A stretch of DNA of 8,601 bases from Alphaproteobacteria bacterium (GCA_021776755.1 JAJFFI010000058.1:1-8601); one strand, 5' to 3'. Counted from the first letter of the stretch, positions 1-6,774 are shown. A program made the numbers and translations. Notes: generated by a model from the letters alone, not told the origin.

Positions 1-98
1 TTTACGGGCCGGGTCCGCGGCCGACCGGACCGCAGAGCCGGAACGGCGCAATGTCCCAGGCCGATGTCGACGCATTGCTCGAGGGGGACGTCGCATGA
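1..98 (+). CDS. C-terminal tail of an upstream gene, probably a CheZ-type chemotaxis phosphatase (5' partial)
   Basis: Only the last 31 codons are in the window; the frame is open to the left edge and stops with TGA at 96-98. The tail is Gly/Pro/Arg-rich and ends MSQADVDALLEGDVA. Known: a peptide of the SQxxIDALL type binds phosphorylated CheY. It lies at the N-terminus of the flagellar switch protein FliM, and a similar helix forms the C-terminus of the CheY-P phosphatase CheZ. Because it sits at the C-terminus here, CheZ is the better fit. The stop overlaps the start of the next gene (ATGA, 95-98), so the two are probably translationally coupled. The in-frame ATG at 51 is unlikely to be a gene start, since it would encode only 15 residues and the frame is open upstream. 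The identity rests on one motif and its position, so another CheY-binding protein remains possible. Confidence 0.6.
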   Translation, partial: YGPGPRPTGPQSRNGAMSQADVDALLEGDVA

Positions 99-3000
99 TG
101 CCGGCAGCACATCCCGGCGGAGGGCTCGTTCGCGCGCTTGCGGCATCGCTCGCGTTCGCGGGAGCCCTGCTGTTCGGGGCGCCGGGGCCGCTTTACGCAG
201 ACGTCACGCAAGAAACCCGGCAGGTCGACTTCACGGGGGTCGAAGGAACCGATGCCCGAGGCATTTCGTTCGCCCGGCTGGTGTTCGAGGCCGGCGCCGT
301 TCGCCCCTACAACATCGGCATCGACGGCAACCAGGTCATCCTGCTGTTCGAGCGGCCTGTCGGCGGCAATCTCAAGCCGATCGTCCGCGCGCTGCAGACG
401 CATGTCGTCTCCGCCAGGGTCAGCGCGCACGGCCGCATCGTGGCGCTCAAGCTCCGGGGCGAATACCGCACCGGCCAGACAACCGTCGACGGTGCGCTGC
501 TGGTCGATCTCATTCCCCTGAAGGCGCCGGCCAAACCACCGGTCCGCACCGCCAAGCGCAAAGCCAAGAAAGTGCCGCCCCAGGTCAGCGCCACGACCAG
601 TGACATGATCTGGAAGAAGGCGATTGAGCGCGCCATTTCCGGGTCGCCGTCGAAGAAGCCGCTGCCCAAAGTCACCATGATGCCGAAGCTCCCCAGGGCT
701 GCTCGGGAAGCCCAGACGAAGGCGCGTGCGCCGCTGAAACAGAAGGTTGCCGACGCGAACCGCAAACCAGGTGATGCCGGCGCAAAAGTTGCGGCAGGTG
801 CAGCGGCAGCCGATGCCCTTGCCGGGATCGAACCTGCCGCGGGCGGAAGTATTACGATCGACCTGCCGCCGGCGGGCAAGACCGATGGTGCGCTCAAGCC
901 CGAGGAGGGCAAGGCCGCCGAAAGCCGGGCGCCCGCAAAGATGGTCCCGGAGAAAAAGGACGTGGCGAATTCGGGAACCGCGTCCGGATCCGGCGTCACA
1001 ATTCCGCTGGAACCGGTCGAGAAGCCGAAGGCCAGGCTGGTGGAGCCGGCTGGCACGCTGGAGATGAAGCCGGTCGCCAAGGCCGCACCGGAGACCTTGC
1101 CGAAGGGGATCCCCAGGGTCGAATCGCGGAAATCCGCGCCACCTCCGGCAGAGCCGCCCCAATCGGTCCCGCCCCGATCGCTCCCGACCAAGTCCGAGCC
1201 GCCAAAGGCCATGCCCTCCGAGGGTCCGCCCCCCGACGGGCCGATCCGCGTGCGCTTTGCCCGGGAGCATGGTGCCGCGGCTTTTTCGTTGTTCTTCGAC
1301 TGGAATCGCGCAACGCCGGCCGCCGTATTCCGGCGCTCGGATTTTCTCTGGATCGTCTTTGGCGAGCGCGCCGAGATGGACTTCAACGCCGCACAGGCTG
1401 ATGGCCGGCCCATCGCTGAATCGCTCGAAGTGATCAAGACCGCATCTGGAACCGTCGTCCGCTTGGCGCTCGACCGGCCGTTCACGCCGTTTGTGCGTCA
1501 AAACGGGCATGTCTGGGAGGTCGCGATGATGCGTGGGCAAGCAGATCCGATCCGTCCGATGCGCGTGCTGACCGAAACCGGGTCCGACGGTGGCGGCAAG
1601 GTCGTTGTCTATTCAGGCCCGGCCAGCCCCCCGGTCCGTATTCCGGACGCCGAGAACGGCGGCGATCTGATGGTCGTGCCGGTGACGACCGAGAGCAGCG
1701 GCGTCATTTCCGACCGCGACTATCCCGAATTCCGAATCCTCGCGACCGCCCAGGGTGTTGCGTTCCGGGTGCAGTCGAAAAAGCTGCAGATCGCCAACAC
1801 CGCCGACGGCATCGCCATCAGCGCCGATGGCGGGCTCCAGGTTTCGCGCAATGGCGGTGACGGGAACGGGCCTGTGCGCCCGCTGCCGGCCGCCACGCCC
1901 ATCTTCCAGTATGCCACCTGGCGGAAGGGGGGCACCGAGCGGTTCAACGAGATCAAGCAGCAGCTGCAGGCCGCCGTTGCGACCGCCAAGGAAGACGCCC
2001 AGGGTGCGCGCCGGCTCGATCTCGCGCGCTTCTACTTCAGTTACGGTCTGGCCACCGAGGCGCTTGGGGCGCTCAATCTGATCGACCCCCGCGACCCGGT
2101 TGCGCTCGATCCGTCGTTCAGCGTGCTGCGGGGTGCGGCGGCCGTGATGGCGAACAGCATGAAGGACGCCGAGCAGGACCTGTTCCCGTCGCGGCTCGAC
2201 GGACATCCCGAACTCGCGCTCTGGCGCGGTAGTCTGCGGGCCTATCAGGGGGACTGGGCGGGCGCCAATCGGCAGTTCAGCCTCGCCGGCGACCTGTTCC
2301 GCACCTACGCGGAGCCCTATCGCACGCGCTTCATCCTGCAGGCGGCCGAGGCGGCGATCAACGTCCGCGACCATGTGCAGGCGACGCGCTATCTCGCGCT
2401 GATCGACGAGAGCGAGCTTTCGCGCCCCGACAAAATTCGTCTCGCGCTGCTGCGCGGCCAGGTCCAGAAAGCCGAGGGCGCGGTGAAGGATGCGCTGAAG
2501 TCCTGGGCCGAGGTGATCGACAGCCGCGAAGGACGGAGTCGGGTGTTGGCCGTGCTTGCCCGCATCGATCTTCTGACCGGGCAGGGCAAGATGTCGAGCG
2601 GCGAGGCGATCGAGGTTCTCGAGCGGCTGCGCTTCACCTGGCGCGGCGATGATCTCGAGTTCGAAACGCTCCGTCGTCTCGGGCGCTACTACACGCTCGA
2701 GCGCAAGCACAAGCTGGCGCTGCTGAGCTGGCGCCGGGCGGTGACGTTCTATCCCGACCATGCGGACGCGCCGGCGTTGCGCCAGAAGATGCAGGACACA
2801 TTCACTGCGCTCTTCCGTGACGGCATGGCCGACGAGCTGCCGCCGCTGGTTGCGGTTGCACTTTTCGAGGAATTCCGCGAACTGGTGCCGGCGACAGCCG
2901 ACGGCGCGCGCATGGTGCGCGATTTTGCCGAACGCCTTGTCACCGTCGATCTCCTGAACCGTGCCGGCGACTTGCTGGAAAAGCAGATTCCCCTCGACGC

Positions 3001-3676
3001 TGGATCCGCGACGGGCGCGCTGGTTGGTGCGCGGGTCGCCGAGATCCGCATGAAGGACGGGCAGCCGATCCGCGCGCTTTCGGCGCTCGACAAATCGCGT
3101 GCCGACGGGCTCGCCAAGCCGCTTGCCGACCGGCGGCGCTATCTCCGCGTCAGTGCGCTGACCGCGAGCGGCAAGAGCGGCAAGGCGCTCGAATTGCTCT
3201 CGGGCGACACCACGCGGAAAGCGAACGTGCTCCGGGCTGACATCCATTGGCGCAAACAGGACTGGAAACAGGCGGCCTTCGCCTTCGGCATGATCGCTGC
3301 GGGCATTGAGCCCGAGGGCGGCGAACCGTTGCCCGAAGGCGAGGCGCAACTAGTGCTTGGCTGGGCCGCGGCACTCGCACTTTCCGATGACCGCAGGGGC
3401 CTGCAGGCGCTCCGCCGCCGGTTCGATGCGGTGATGGAAGCCGGCCCTCACAAAGACACCTACCGCATCTTCGCCGCCGCCATCACTGGCCCGGTCACCG
3501 ATTACGAAGCGGTGATCACGCGGCTCCGCGAGGTCGATCACTTCGAGGCATTCCTCGAGACCTACCGCAAGGAGTCCGAGAAAGCCGCGAAGGAAACCGC
3601 CGCAGGTGCGGCAGCGACACCGCCCCCGGCTGCCGGGGCCAAGCCCGGCGGCCAGCAGGCCCGCGTCACGAACTGA
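95..3676 (+). CDS. Large exported protein with AMIN-like domains and a TPR solenoid, probably motility- or envelope-associated
   Basis: 1193 residues. The start at 95 overlaps the upstream stop and has a Shine-Dalgarno-like GAGGGGG at 81-87, seven bases away; ATG at 98 is an alternative. Residues 1-35 look like a signal peptide: a short Arg-containing n-region, a hydrophobic stretch at about 12-30 and possible cleavage after LYA (33-35). The mature part should therefore be periplasmic. Residues about 36-145 form a beta-rich AMIN-like segment. Residues about 150-380 are a low-complexity Ala/Pro/Lys/Glu linker, very Pro-rich near 345-380. A second AMIN-like segment follows at about 383-480 (pattern AAVFRRSDFLWIVF), and another beta-rich stretch at about 500-590. 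From about 615 to 1150 the protein is helical with TPR-like repeats, clearest near 709-736, 779-810, 856-890, 1013-1040 and 1046-1066. The tail is Ala/Pro-rich. Proteins of this layout are annotated only as TPR proteins in alphaproteobacteria, as far as I recall. A scaffolding role near the flagellum or cell wall is inferred from the coupled CheZ-like gene and the AMIN-like folds; no catalytic motif is visible. Confidence 0.88.
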   Translation: MMPAAHPGGGLVRALAASLAFAGALLFGAPGPLYADVTQETRQVDFTGVEGTDARGISFARLVFEAGAVRPYNIGIDGNQVILLFERPVGGNLKPIVRALQTHVVSARVSAHGRIVALKLRGEYRTGQTTVDGALLVDLIPLKAPAKPPVRTAKRKAKKVPPQVSATTSDMIWKKAIERAISGSPSKKPLPKVTMMPKLPRAAREAQTKARAPLKQKVADANRKPGDAGAKVAAGAAAADALAGIEPAAGGSITIDLPPAGKTDGALKPEEGKAAESRAPAKMVPEKKDVANSGTASGSGVTIPLEPVEKPKARLVEPAGTLEMKPVAKAAPETLPKGIPRVESRKSAPPPAEPPQSVPPRSLPTKSEPPKAMPSEGPPPDGPIRVRFAREHGAAAFSLFFDWNRATPAAVFRRSDFLWIVFGERAEMDFNAAQADGRPIAESLEVIKTASGTVVRLALDRPFTPFVRQNGHVWEVAMMRGQADPIRPMRVLTETGSDGGGKVVVYSGPASPPVRIPDAENGGDLMVVPVTTESSGVISDRDYPEFRILATAQGVAFRVQSKKLQIANTADGIAISADGGLQVSRNGGDGNGPVRPLPAATPIFQYATWRKGGTERFNEIKQQLQAAVATAKEDAQGARRLDLARFYFSYGLATEALGALNLIDPRDPVALDPSFSVLRGAAAVMANSMKDAEQDLFPSRLDGHPELALWRGSLRAYQGDWAGANRQFSLAGDLFRTYAEPYRTRFILQAAEAAINVRDHVQATRYLALIDESELSRPDKIRLALLRGQVQKAEGAVKDALKSWAEVIDSREGRSRVLAVLARIDLLTGQGKMSSGEAIEVLERLRFTWRGDDLEFETLRRLGRYYTLERKHKLALLSWRRAVTFYPDHADAPALRQKMQDTFTALFRDGMADELPPLVAVALFEEFRELVPATADGARMVRDFAERLVTVDLLNRAGDLLEKQIPLDAGSATGALVGARVAEIRMKDGQPIRALSALDKSRADGLAKPLADRRRYLRVSALTASGKSGKALELLSGDTTRKANVLRADIHWRKQDWKQAAFAFGMIAAGIEPEGGEPLPEGEAQLVLGWAAALALSDDRRGLQALRRRFDAVMEAGPHKDTYRIFAAAITGPVTDYEAVITRLREVDHFEAFLETYRKESEKAAKETAAGAAATPPPAAGAKPGGQQARVTN

Positions 3677-3682
3677 TCTCGC

Positions 3683-4528
3683 CTACCTCGCCAACGGCTC
3701 ATAGAGCTCTGGCCGCATCCCCGCGGCCGCGCGGGCTTCGGTATTGAACGGCGGCTTCAGGGCACCCCGGAAATAGGTACGCACCATGTCGCGCCAGGCA
3801 TCCTCGGGTGCAAGGCCGCGGGCCCGGGCCACATGCGCAAACCACCGTGCCCCTGTCGCCACATGGTCTTTCTCGTCTTCGTAGATCACCCTCAGCACCG
3901 CAACGCTGTCCGCATCGCCGTGCCCTTCGAGCCGCGTGATCATCCCCGGCGTGACATCCAGCCCGCGGGCTTCCAGCACCATCGGCACCACGGCGAGGCG
4001 CGCCATCAGGTCGTGCGCGGTTTCGCCCGCCGCTTCCCAGAGCCCGTCATGGGCCGGCAGGTCGCCATAGGCCGCGCCGAAATCCGCGAGCCGGGCGGCC
4101 AGCATCTGGAAATGCCGCGCCTCGTCGTCAGCAACCGCCACCCAGTCGTCGAAGAACGCGCGCGGCAGGGCTTTGCCGTCCTCCCGAGCCCCTGAAAACC
4201 GCGCCACCATGTCCCAGGCAAGATCGATCGCGTTAAGCTCGATATGCGCCAACGCATGAAGCAATGCGACCCGGTTCGCGTCCGACCCCCCCTTCTTCCG
4301 CCGCGGCATGTCCCGCGGCGCCAGCAGTTCGGGCCGCGCCGGCCGCGCGGGGCGGGCAGGCGCCATGGCCGTGCCGACCGACTCGATCTGGCCCTCCCGC
4401 CACGCCGCGGCCACCTTCCGCGATGCGGCCGCCTTGTCGAGCGCCTCCGCGGTTCGCAGTACACCGACCGCGGCCTCGGCGAGGGAGGGCGCCAGAGCCG
4501 CGCCGCAAGATTGTTTCGGATTCACCAT
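3683..4528 (-). CDS. DUF455 family ferritin-like protein (COG2833)
   Basis: 281 residues, about the usual length for the family. The hallmark motif RPARPELLAPRDMPRR (about 61-77) precedes a ferritin-like four-helix bundle. Its ligand pattern for a carboxylate-bridged metal pair is intact: E97 in HIELNAI, E136-x2-H139 (EARH), E186 (VLEARGLD) and E219-x2-H222 (EKDH). The family is related to ferritin-like diiron proteins such as MiaE. Its substrate is not established, so an oxidative or metal-linked role is inferred from the fold only. There is no signal peptide, so it should be cytosolic. The gene is convergent with the TPR gene, with six bases between the stops and no terminator hairpin visible there. 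The ATG at 4528 has no clear Shine-Dalgarno sequence upstream. The residues just after it (LAEAAVGVLRTAEALDKAAASR) are the normal family N-terminus, which supports this start. The message may have a very short leader. Confidence 0.93.
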   Translation of the reverse strand: MVNPKQSCGAALAPSLAEAAVGVLRTAEALDKAAASRKVAAAWREGQIESVGTAMAPARPARPARPELLAPRDMPRRKKGGSDANRVALLHALAHIELNAIDLAWDMVARFSGAREDGKALPRAFFDDWVAVADDEARHFQMLAARLADFGAAYGDLPAHDGLWEAAGETAHDLMARLAVVPMVLEARGLDVTPGMITRLEGHGDADSVAVLRVIYEDEKDHVATGARWFAHVARARGLAPEDAWRDMVRTYFRGALKPPFNTEARAAAGMRPELYEPLAR

Positions 4529-4540
4529 AGTATTGTACTC

Positions 4541-4569
4541 ATAATCTATTGCAGTTTCTGGTTGCGCAA
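4541..4569 (-). promoter_or_regulatory. Candidate promoter for the DUF455 gene
   Basis: Reading the minus strand, a -35-like TTGCGC (4569-4564) lies 17 bases before a -10-like GATTAT (4546-4541), with three and four of six consensus matches. Transcription would start near 4534, about six bases before the ATG, giving an almost leaderless message. That would fit the lack of a ribosome binding site. The match is weak and comes from base composition and spacing alone. Confidence 0.22.
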
Positions 4570-4571
4570 CC
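4560..4571. promoter_or_regulatory. Perfect 12-base palindrome, candidate operator
   Basis: GGTTGCGCAACC is its own reverse complement. It lies in the 147-base region between the divergent DUF455 and lipoprotein genes. It contains TTGCGC on both strands, so it could provide the -35 element for both directions or bind a dimeric regulator that controls both genes. No regulator gene is next to it, and I do not recognise the motif as a named operator. Confidence 0.35.
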
Positions 4572-4591
4572 GGAACGGGAAGGTCTAGGAT
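4562..4591 (+). promoter_or_regulatory. Candidate promoter for the lipoprotein gene
   Basis: TTGCGC (4562-4567) and TAGGAT (4586-4591) are separated by 18 bases and have three and four of six matches to the sigma-70-type consensus. A start near 4598 would put the nested hairpin at 4601-4654 at the very 5' end of the transcript. The prediction is weak; it is listed because its position relative to the palindrome and hairpin is consistent. Confidence 0.22.
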
Positions 4592-4600
4592 TTTTGATCC

Positions 4601-4654
4601 GTTCTCCGTTCAGGCTGGCCGCATTTGGGGATGCGCCGAAATAGCCCGGAGAAC
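4601..4654 (+). ncRNA. Nested stem-loop in the 5' leader of the lipoprotein gene
   Basis: Four stacked inverted repeats fold into one imperfect hairpin. GTTCTCCG (4601-4608) pairs with CGGAGAAC (4647-4654). GGCT (4613-4616) pairs with AGCC (4643-4646). GGC (4617-4619) pairs with GCC (4635-4637), and GCAT (4621-4624) pairs with ATGC (4631-4634). This gives 19 Watson-Crick pairs around a six-base loop (TTGGGG), with small bulges at 4609-4612, 4620 and 4638-4642. It ends eight bases before the purine-rich ribosome binding site. No U-tract follows, so it is not an ordinary intrinsic terminator. It could stabilise the message, bind a protein or act as a cis-regulatory leader. I do not recognise a known riboswitch class. 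Confidence 0.45.
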
Positions 4655-4662
4655 TGACTATC

Positions 4663-4673
4663 GGGGGGAGGGG
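4663..4673 (+). promoter_or_regulatory. Strong purine-only ribosome binding site of the lipoprotein gene
   Basis: GGGGGGAGGGG precedes the ATG at 4676, with the GGAG core five bases before the start. It supports this ATG as the true start and suggests efficient translation. The preceding hairpin ends at 4654, leaving the site single-stranded in the simplest fold, although the G-run could compete for pairing with C-rich RNA. Confidence 0.6.
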
Positions 4674-4675
4674 AC

Positions 4676-6250
4676 ATGTTCCGGATCACATCGGCAAATG
4701 CAACCGTGTGCACACTCGCACTCGGGATTTCAGCATGCTCAATGGCGCCATTGGTGAGCCAGTACGCTACCGAATACAACAAGGCTTACGAGGACGAACG
4801 CAACCGGGCGCTCTTCCTGAACATCATCCGCGCCAAAGAGCGCCGACCGATGTCGCATTCGCAGTTGCAGCAGGTTACAGCACAAGCGACTTTCGGTGCG
4901 TCCTTCGGTGCGACCATTCCGCAAGGTCCCGGTGCCAACTCTGCCTCTCGCACTTTCACAGCTGGCCTTGCATCCAACACAGGTGCGTCCAGCTATAGCG
5001 TTGCCCCACTCTTCTCAAAGAAATTCATGCAAGGTTTTCTGCGGCCGGTGACGTTCTCGAACCTTGACTACTACTGGCAACAAGGATGGCCAAAAGATTT
5101 CTTGCTTCATTTGATGGTCCGAAAAATCGAACTGAATTTTGTGCGAACCGCTGACAATGGACAAGTACGACCCGTGAGTTTCGATGAGGCATTCGCCAAT
5201 CCACTTTTCTTCAAGAAGTGTGGCGAGAGCTCAAAGGAATATCTGCGACTGCGATATCAAACCCGCGTGATCGGTAAAACGAAAGAGGGGTCGAAAGGGA
5301 AGGCAGAGTCACATGTCGCTTTTGAGAATTCTCCAAGTGCGGGGCCTGGATGGGTTCGATATGCAGCGTTCAAATGTTTGGTCGATAGTGTGCGGCCGTA
5401 TTTGTGGATTGCCCGGACCAAAAGTCCGACTGATGTGGGCGCTCCAATTCACTACACCCAAATCCGGTCGCAAGAATTGAAACAATTGGTTGAGGCGACA
5501 GATGGCGGCTATACGCTAAGCCCGGATGAAGGATCGAAATGCATTACAAAAGGTACGGGAAAAAAAACCGGTGAGTGTCTGAGACGGGAATTGTATCAGC
5601 TGTCCAAGCCGGGCGTTTCGAGAGAAATCTGTTTTGGCAAATGGGAGGGGCGATCTTCCAAGTTTGCGTGTTCGAAGCCCGAAAAAGAAAACCCGGGCGC
5701 CAATCGAGAGCAGGAAGCCGAAGGCAAGAAGCGAGATGAACGCGAGGGCACTGCATCGATATCCGGAAAAATGAATTCGTTGGTCAACGCGTTGGGCCTC
5801 GTAAGACCGGTTACTAGCCAACAACCCTCGGGGCAGGGGGCCAACAACTCACAAGCTGGCGTGAACAAGCCGCAGCCAGAGGATTACGAATTTGAATTCG
5901 TCATTCACCTCCGTTCGGTTGAAGGAATTTTGTACTATCTCGGCCAGGTCATGCGCGCTCGAGAAGGTGGCAAACCCTATGAGGTGCAAGTGGTTTGGTC
6001 TGCGGACGAGAAGGGCAACGAATATCCGAAACCGCTCTTTACCGGTCAATTCGGGATAGCTGCGCGACCGCATGTGCAGGTAAGTTTTGACGGTACTAAT
6101 TATCACATACCGCGAGGCGACGATTCACGTTCGATGAGTGCGCTGGCAGTGATTACCCAGCTACTTGCACTGAACCTCGAAGCGGACCTTCCGCCGACCC
6201 CGACTACAGTGAATTTCGTCGGGGCTCGTGCCGTCGTTGCCGGACAATAG
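4676..6250 (+). CDS. Putative lipoprotein of unknown function, low G+C, possibly acquired
   Basis: 524 residues. The N-terminus has a hydrophobic stretch ending in a lipobox-like ISAC, with Cys21 as the predicted lipidated residue, so the protein should be anchored in the envelope facing the periplasm. I recognise the general pattern of an uncharacterised proteobacterial lipoprotein family: an N-terminal segment (residues about 30-59) centred on NRALFLNIIRAKERRPM, and a C-terminal part with RSVEGILYYLGQVMRA (about 411-427) and a closing IPRGD / DLPPTPTTVNFVG stretch (about 471-519). No enzyme motif is visible. The middle (about 185-400) is Lys/Glu/Gly-rich and looks like a variable insert. 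It has four cysteines (289, 301, 319, 332); with Cys182 and Cys234 the mature chain has six besides the lipid Cys, which would allow disulfides. Sample lines give 43-45% G+C against about 70% in neighbours. A run of eight A (5560-5567) lies in the variable part. The gene stands alone, divergent from DUF455 and convergent with bcp. Confidence 0.85.
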   Translation: MFRITSANATVCTLALGISACSMAPLVSQYATEYNKAYEDERNRALFLNIIRAKERRPMSHSQLQQVTAQATFGASFGATIPQGPGANSASRTFTAGLASNTGASSYSVAPLFSKKFMQGFLRPVTFSNLDYYWQQGWPKDFLLHLMVRKIELNFVRTADNGQVRPVSFDEAFANPLFFKKCGESSKEYLRLRYQTRVIGKTKEGSKGKAESHVAFENSPSAGPGWVRYAAFKCLVDSVRPYLWIARTKSPTDVGAPIHYTQIRSQELKQLVEATDGGYTLSPDEGSKCITKGTGKKTGECLRRELYQLSKPGVSREICFGKWEGRSSKFACSKPEKENPGANREQEAEGKKRDEREGTASISGKMNSLVNALGLVRPVTSQQPSGQGANNSQAGVNKPQPEDYEFEFVIHLRSVEGILYYLGQVMRAREGGKPYEVQVVWSADEKGNEYPKPLFTGQFGIAARPHVQVSFDGTNYHIPRGDDSRSMSALAVITQLLALNLEADLPPTPTTVNFVGARAVVAGQ

Positions 6251-6270
6251 TCAGTGGATGGCTAAAGTCG

Positions 6271-6293
6271 GGAGGCGCTTCTAAAGCGCCTCC
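6271..6293. terminator. Hairpin spanning the bcp stop codon, between convergent genes
   Basis: GGAGGCGCTT (6271-6280) and AAGCGCCTCC (6284-6293) form a perfect 10-bp stem with a three-base loop that is exactly the bcp stop codon. Transcripts from either side read nearly the same hairpin, so it could act as a bidirectional terminator or 3'-end stabiliser for bcp and the lipoprotein gene. No U-tract follows on either strand, so intrinsic termination is not assured. Confidence 0.45.
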
Positions 6294-6745
6294 GCCGCGG
6301 TCTTCACTTCGTCGACGTGGGTTTTGACCTTCACCTTGCGCCAGATTTTCCGGATCACACCATTTTCGTCGATCAGGAAGGTTGAGCGGTCGATGCCCAT
6401 GTATTTGCGGCCGTACATGTTCTTTTCGACCCAGGAGCCGTAGGCCTCGATCATCTTGCCGTCTTCGTCCGAGACGAGCGTGAAGGGCAGGTCGTATTTG
6501 GCCTTGAACTTGTCGTGCCTGGCGGGCGGGTCTTTCGAGACGCCGACGATTTCGGCATCGAGTTTCGAGAAATCCGGCAGCGCGTCACGGAAGCCGCAGG
6601 CCTCCTTGGTGCAGCCCGGCGTGTCGTCCTTGGGGTAGAAATAGAGCACGACCTTCTTGCCCTTCAGGCTCGAGAGCTTGAGGGTGCCGCCGCCGTCGGT
6701 CGGCAGGTTGAAGTCGGGAGCTTTTTGATTTTCTTTGATACTCAT
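6281..6745 (-). CDS. bcp: Thioredoxin-dependent thiol peroxidase (Bcp/PrxQ-type peroxiredoxin)
   Basis: 154 residues, full length for the family. It reduces hydrogen peroxide and organic hydroperoxides in the cytosol using thioredoxin. The active site P38-xxx-T42-xx-C45 is complete: C45 is the peroxidatic cysteine, and C50, five residues on (CTKEAC), is the resolving cysteine typical of the atypical 2-Cys Bcp group. R120 in GIDRSTFLID is the conserved arginine that activates the thiol. The opening KAPDFNLP and the VVLYFYPKDDTPGC strand are standard. The ATG at 6745 has AAGGA at 6761-6757 (minus strand), 11 bases upstream, a slightly long spacing. The gene follows the glnE stop by 29 bases on the same strand with no terminator between them, so co-transcription is likely. 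The last codons form half of the hairpin at 6271-6293. Confidence 0.97.
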   Translation of the reverse strand: MSIKENQKAPDFNLPTDGGGTLKLSSLKGKKVVLYFYPKDDTPGCTKEACGFRDALPDFSKLDAEIVGVSKDPPARHDKFKAKYDLPFTLVSDEDGKMIEAYGSWVEKNMYGRKYMGIDRSTFLIDENGVIRKIWRKVKVKTHVDEVKTAAEAL

Positions 6746-6774
6746 ATCGAAACCGGTCCTTTCTTTCGGGTTGT

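Noticed and set aside
2..1540. Long open frame on the minus strand opposite the TPR gene (512 codons)
   Set aside because: It is an Arg/Gly-rich shadow typical of GC-rich coding DNA, has no recognisable domain, and the plus frame has a signal peptide and domains.
1613..3349. Long open frame on the minus strand opposite the TPR repeats (578 codons)
   Set aside because: Its composition is that of an antisense shadow and no motif is visible, while the plus frame has regular TPR-like helices.
4588..4600. Small inverted repeat GGAT...ATCC with a T-run as a terminator
   Set aside because: The stem is only four base pairs and the T-run is in the loop, not after the stem.
4616..4640. TGGCCG...TTGGGG as a possible sigma-54 promoter
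   Set aside because: The -12 element lacks the required GC and the spacing does not fit; these bases are better explained by the hairpin.
4529..4675. Search for a tRNA or tRNA fragment as an insertion site
   Set aside because: No cloverleaf, T-arm or CCA-type end could be found in the intergenic region.
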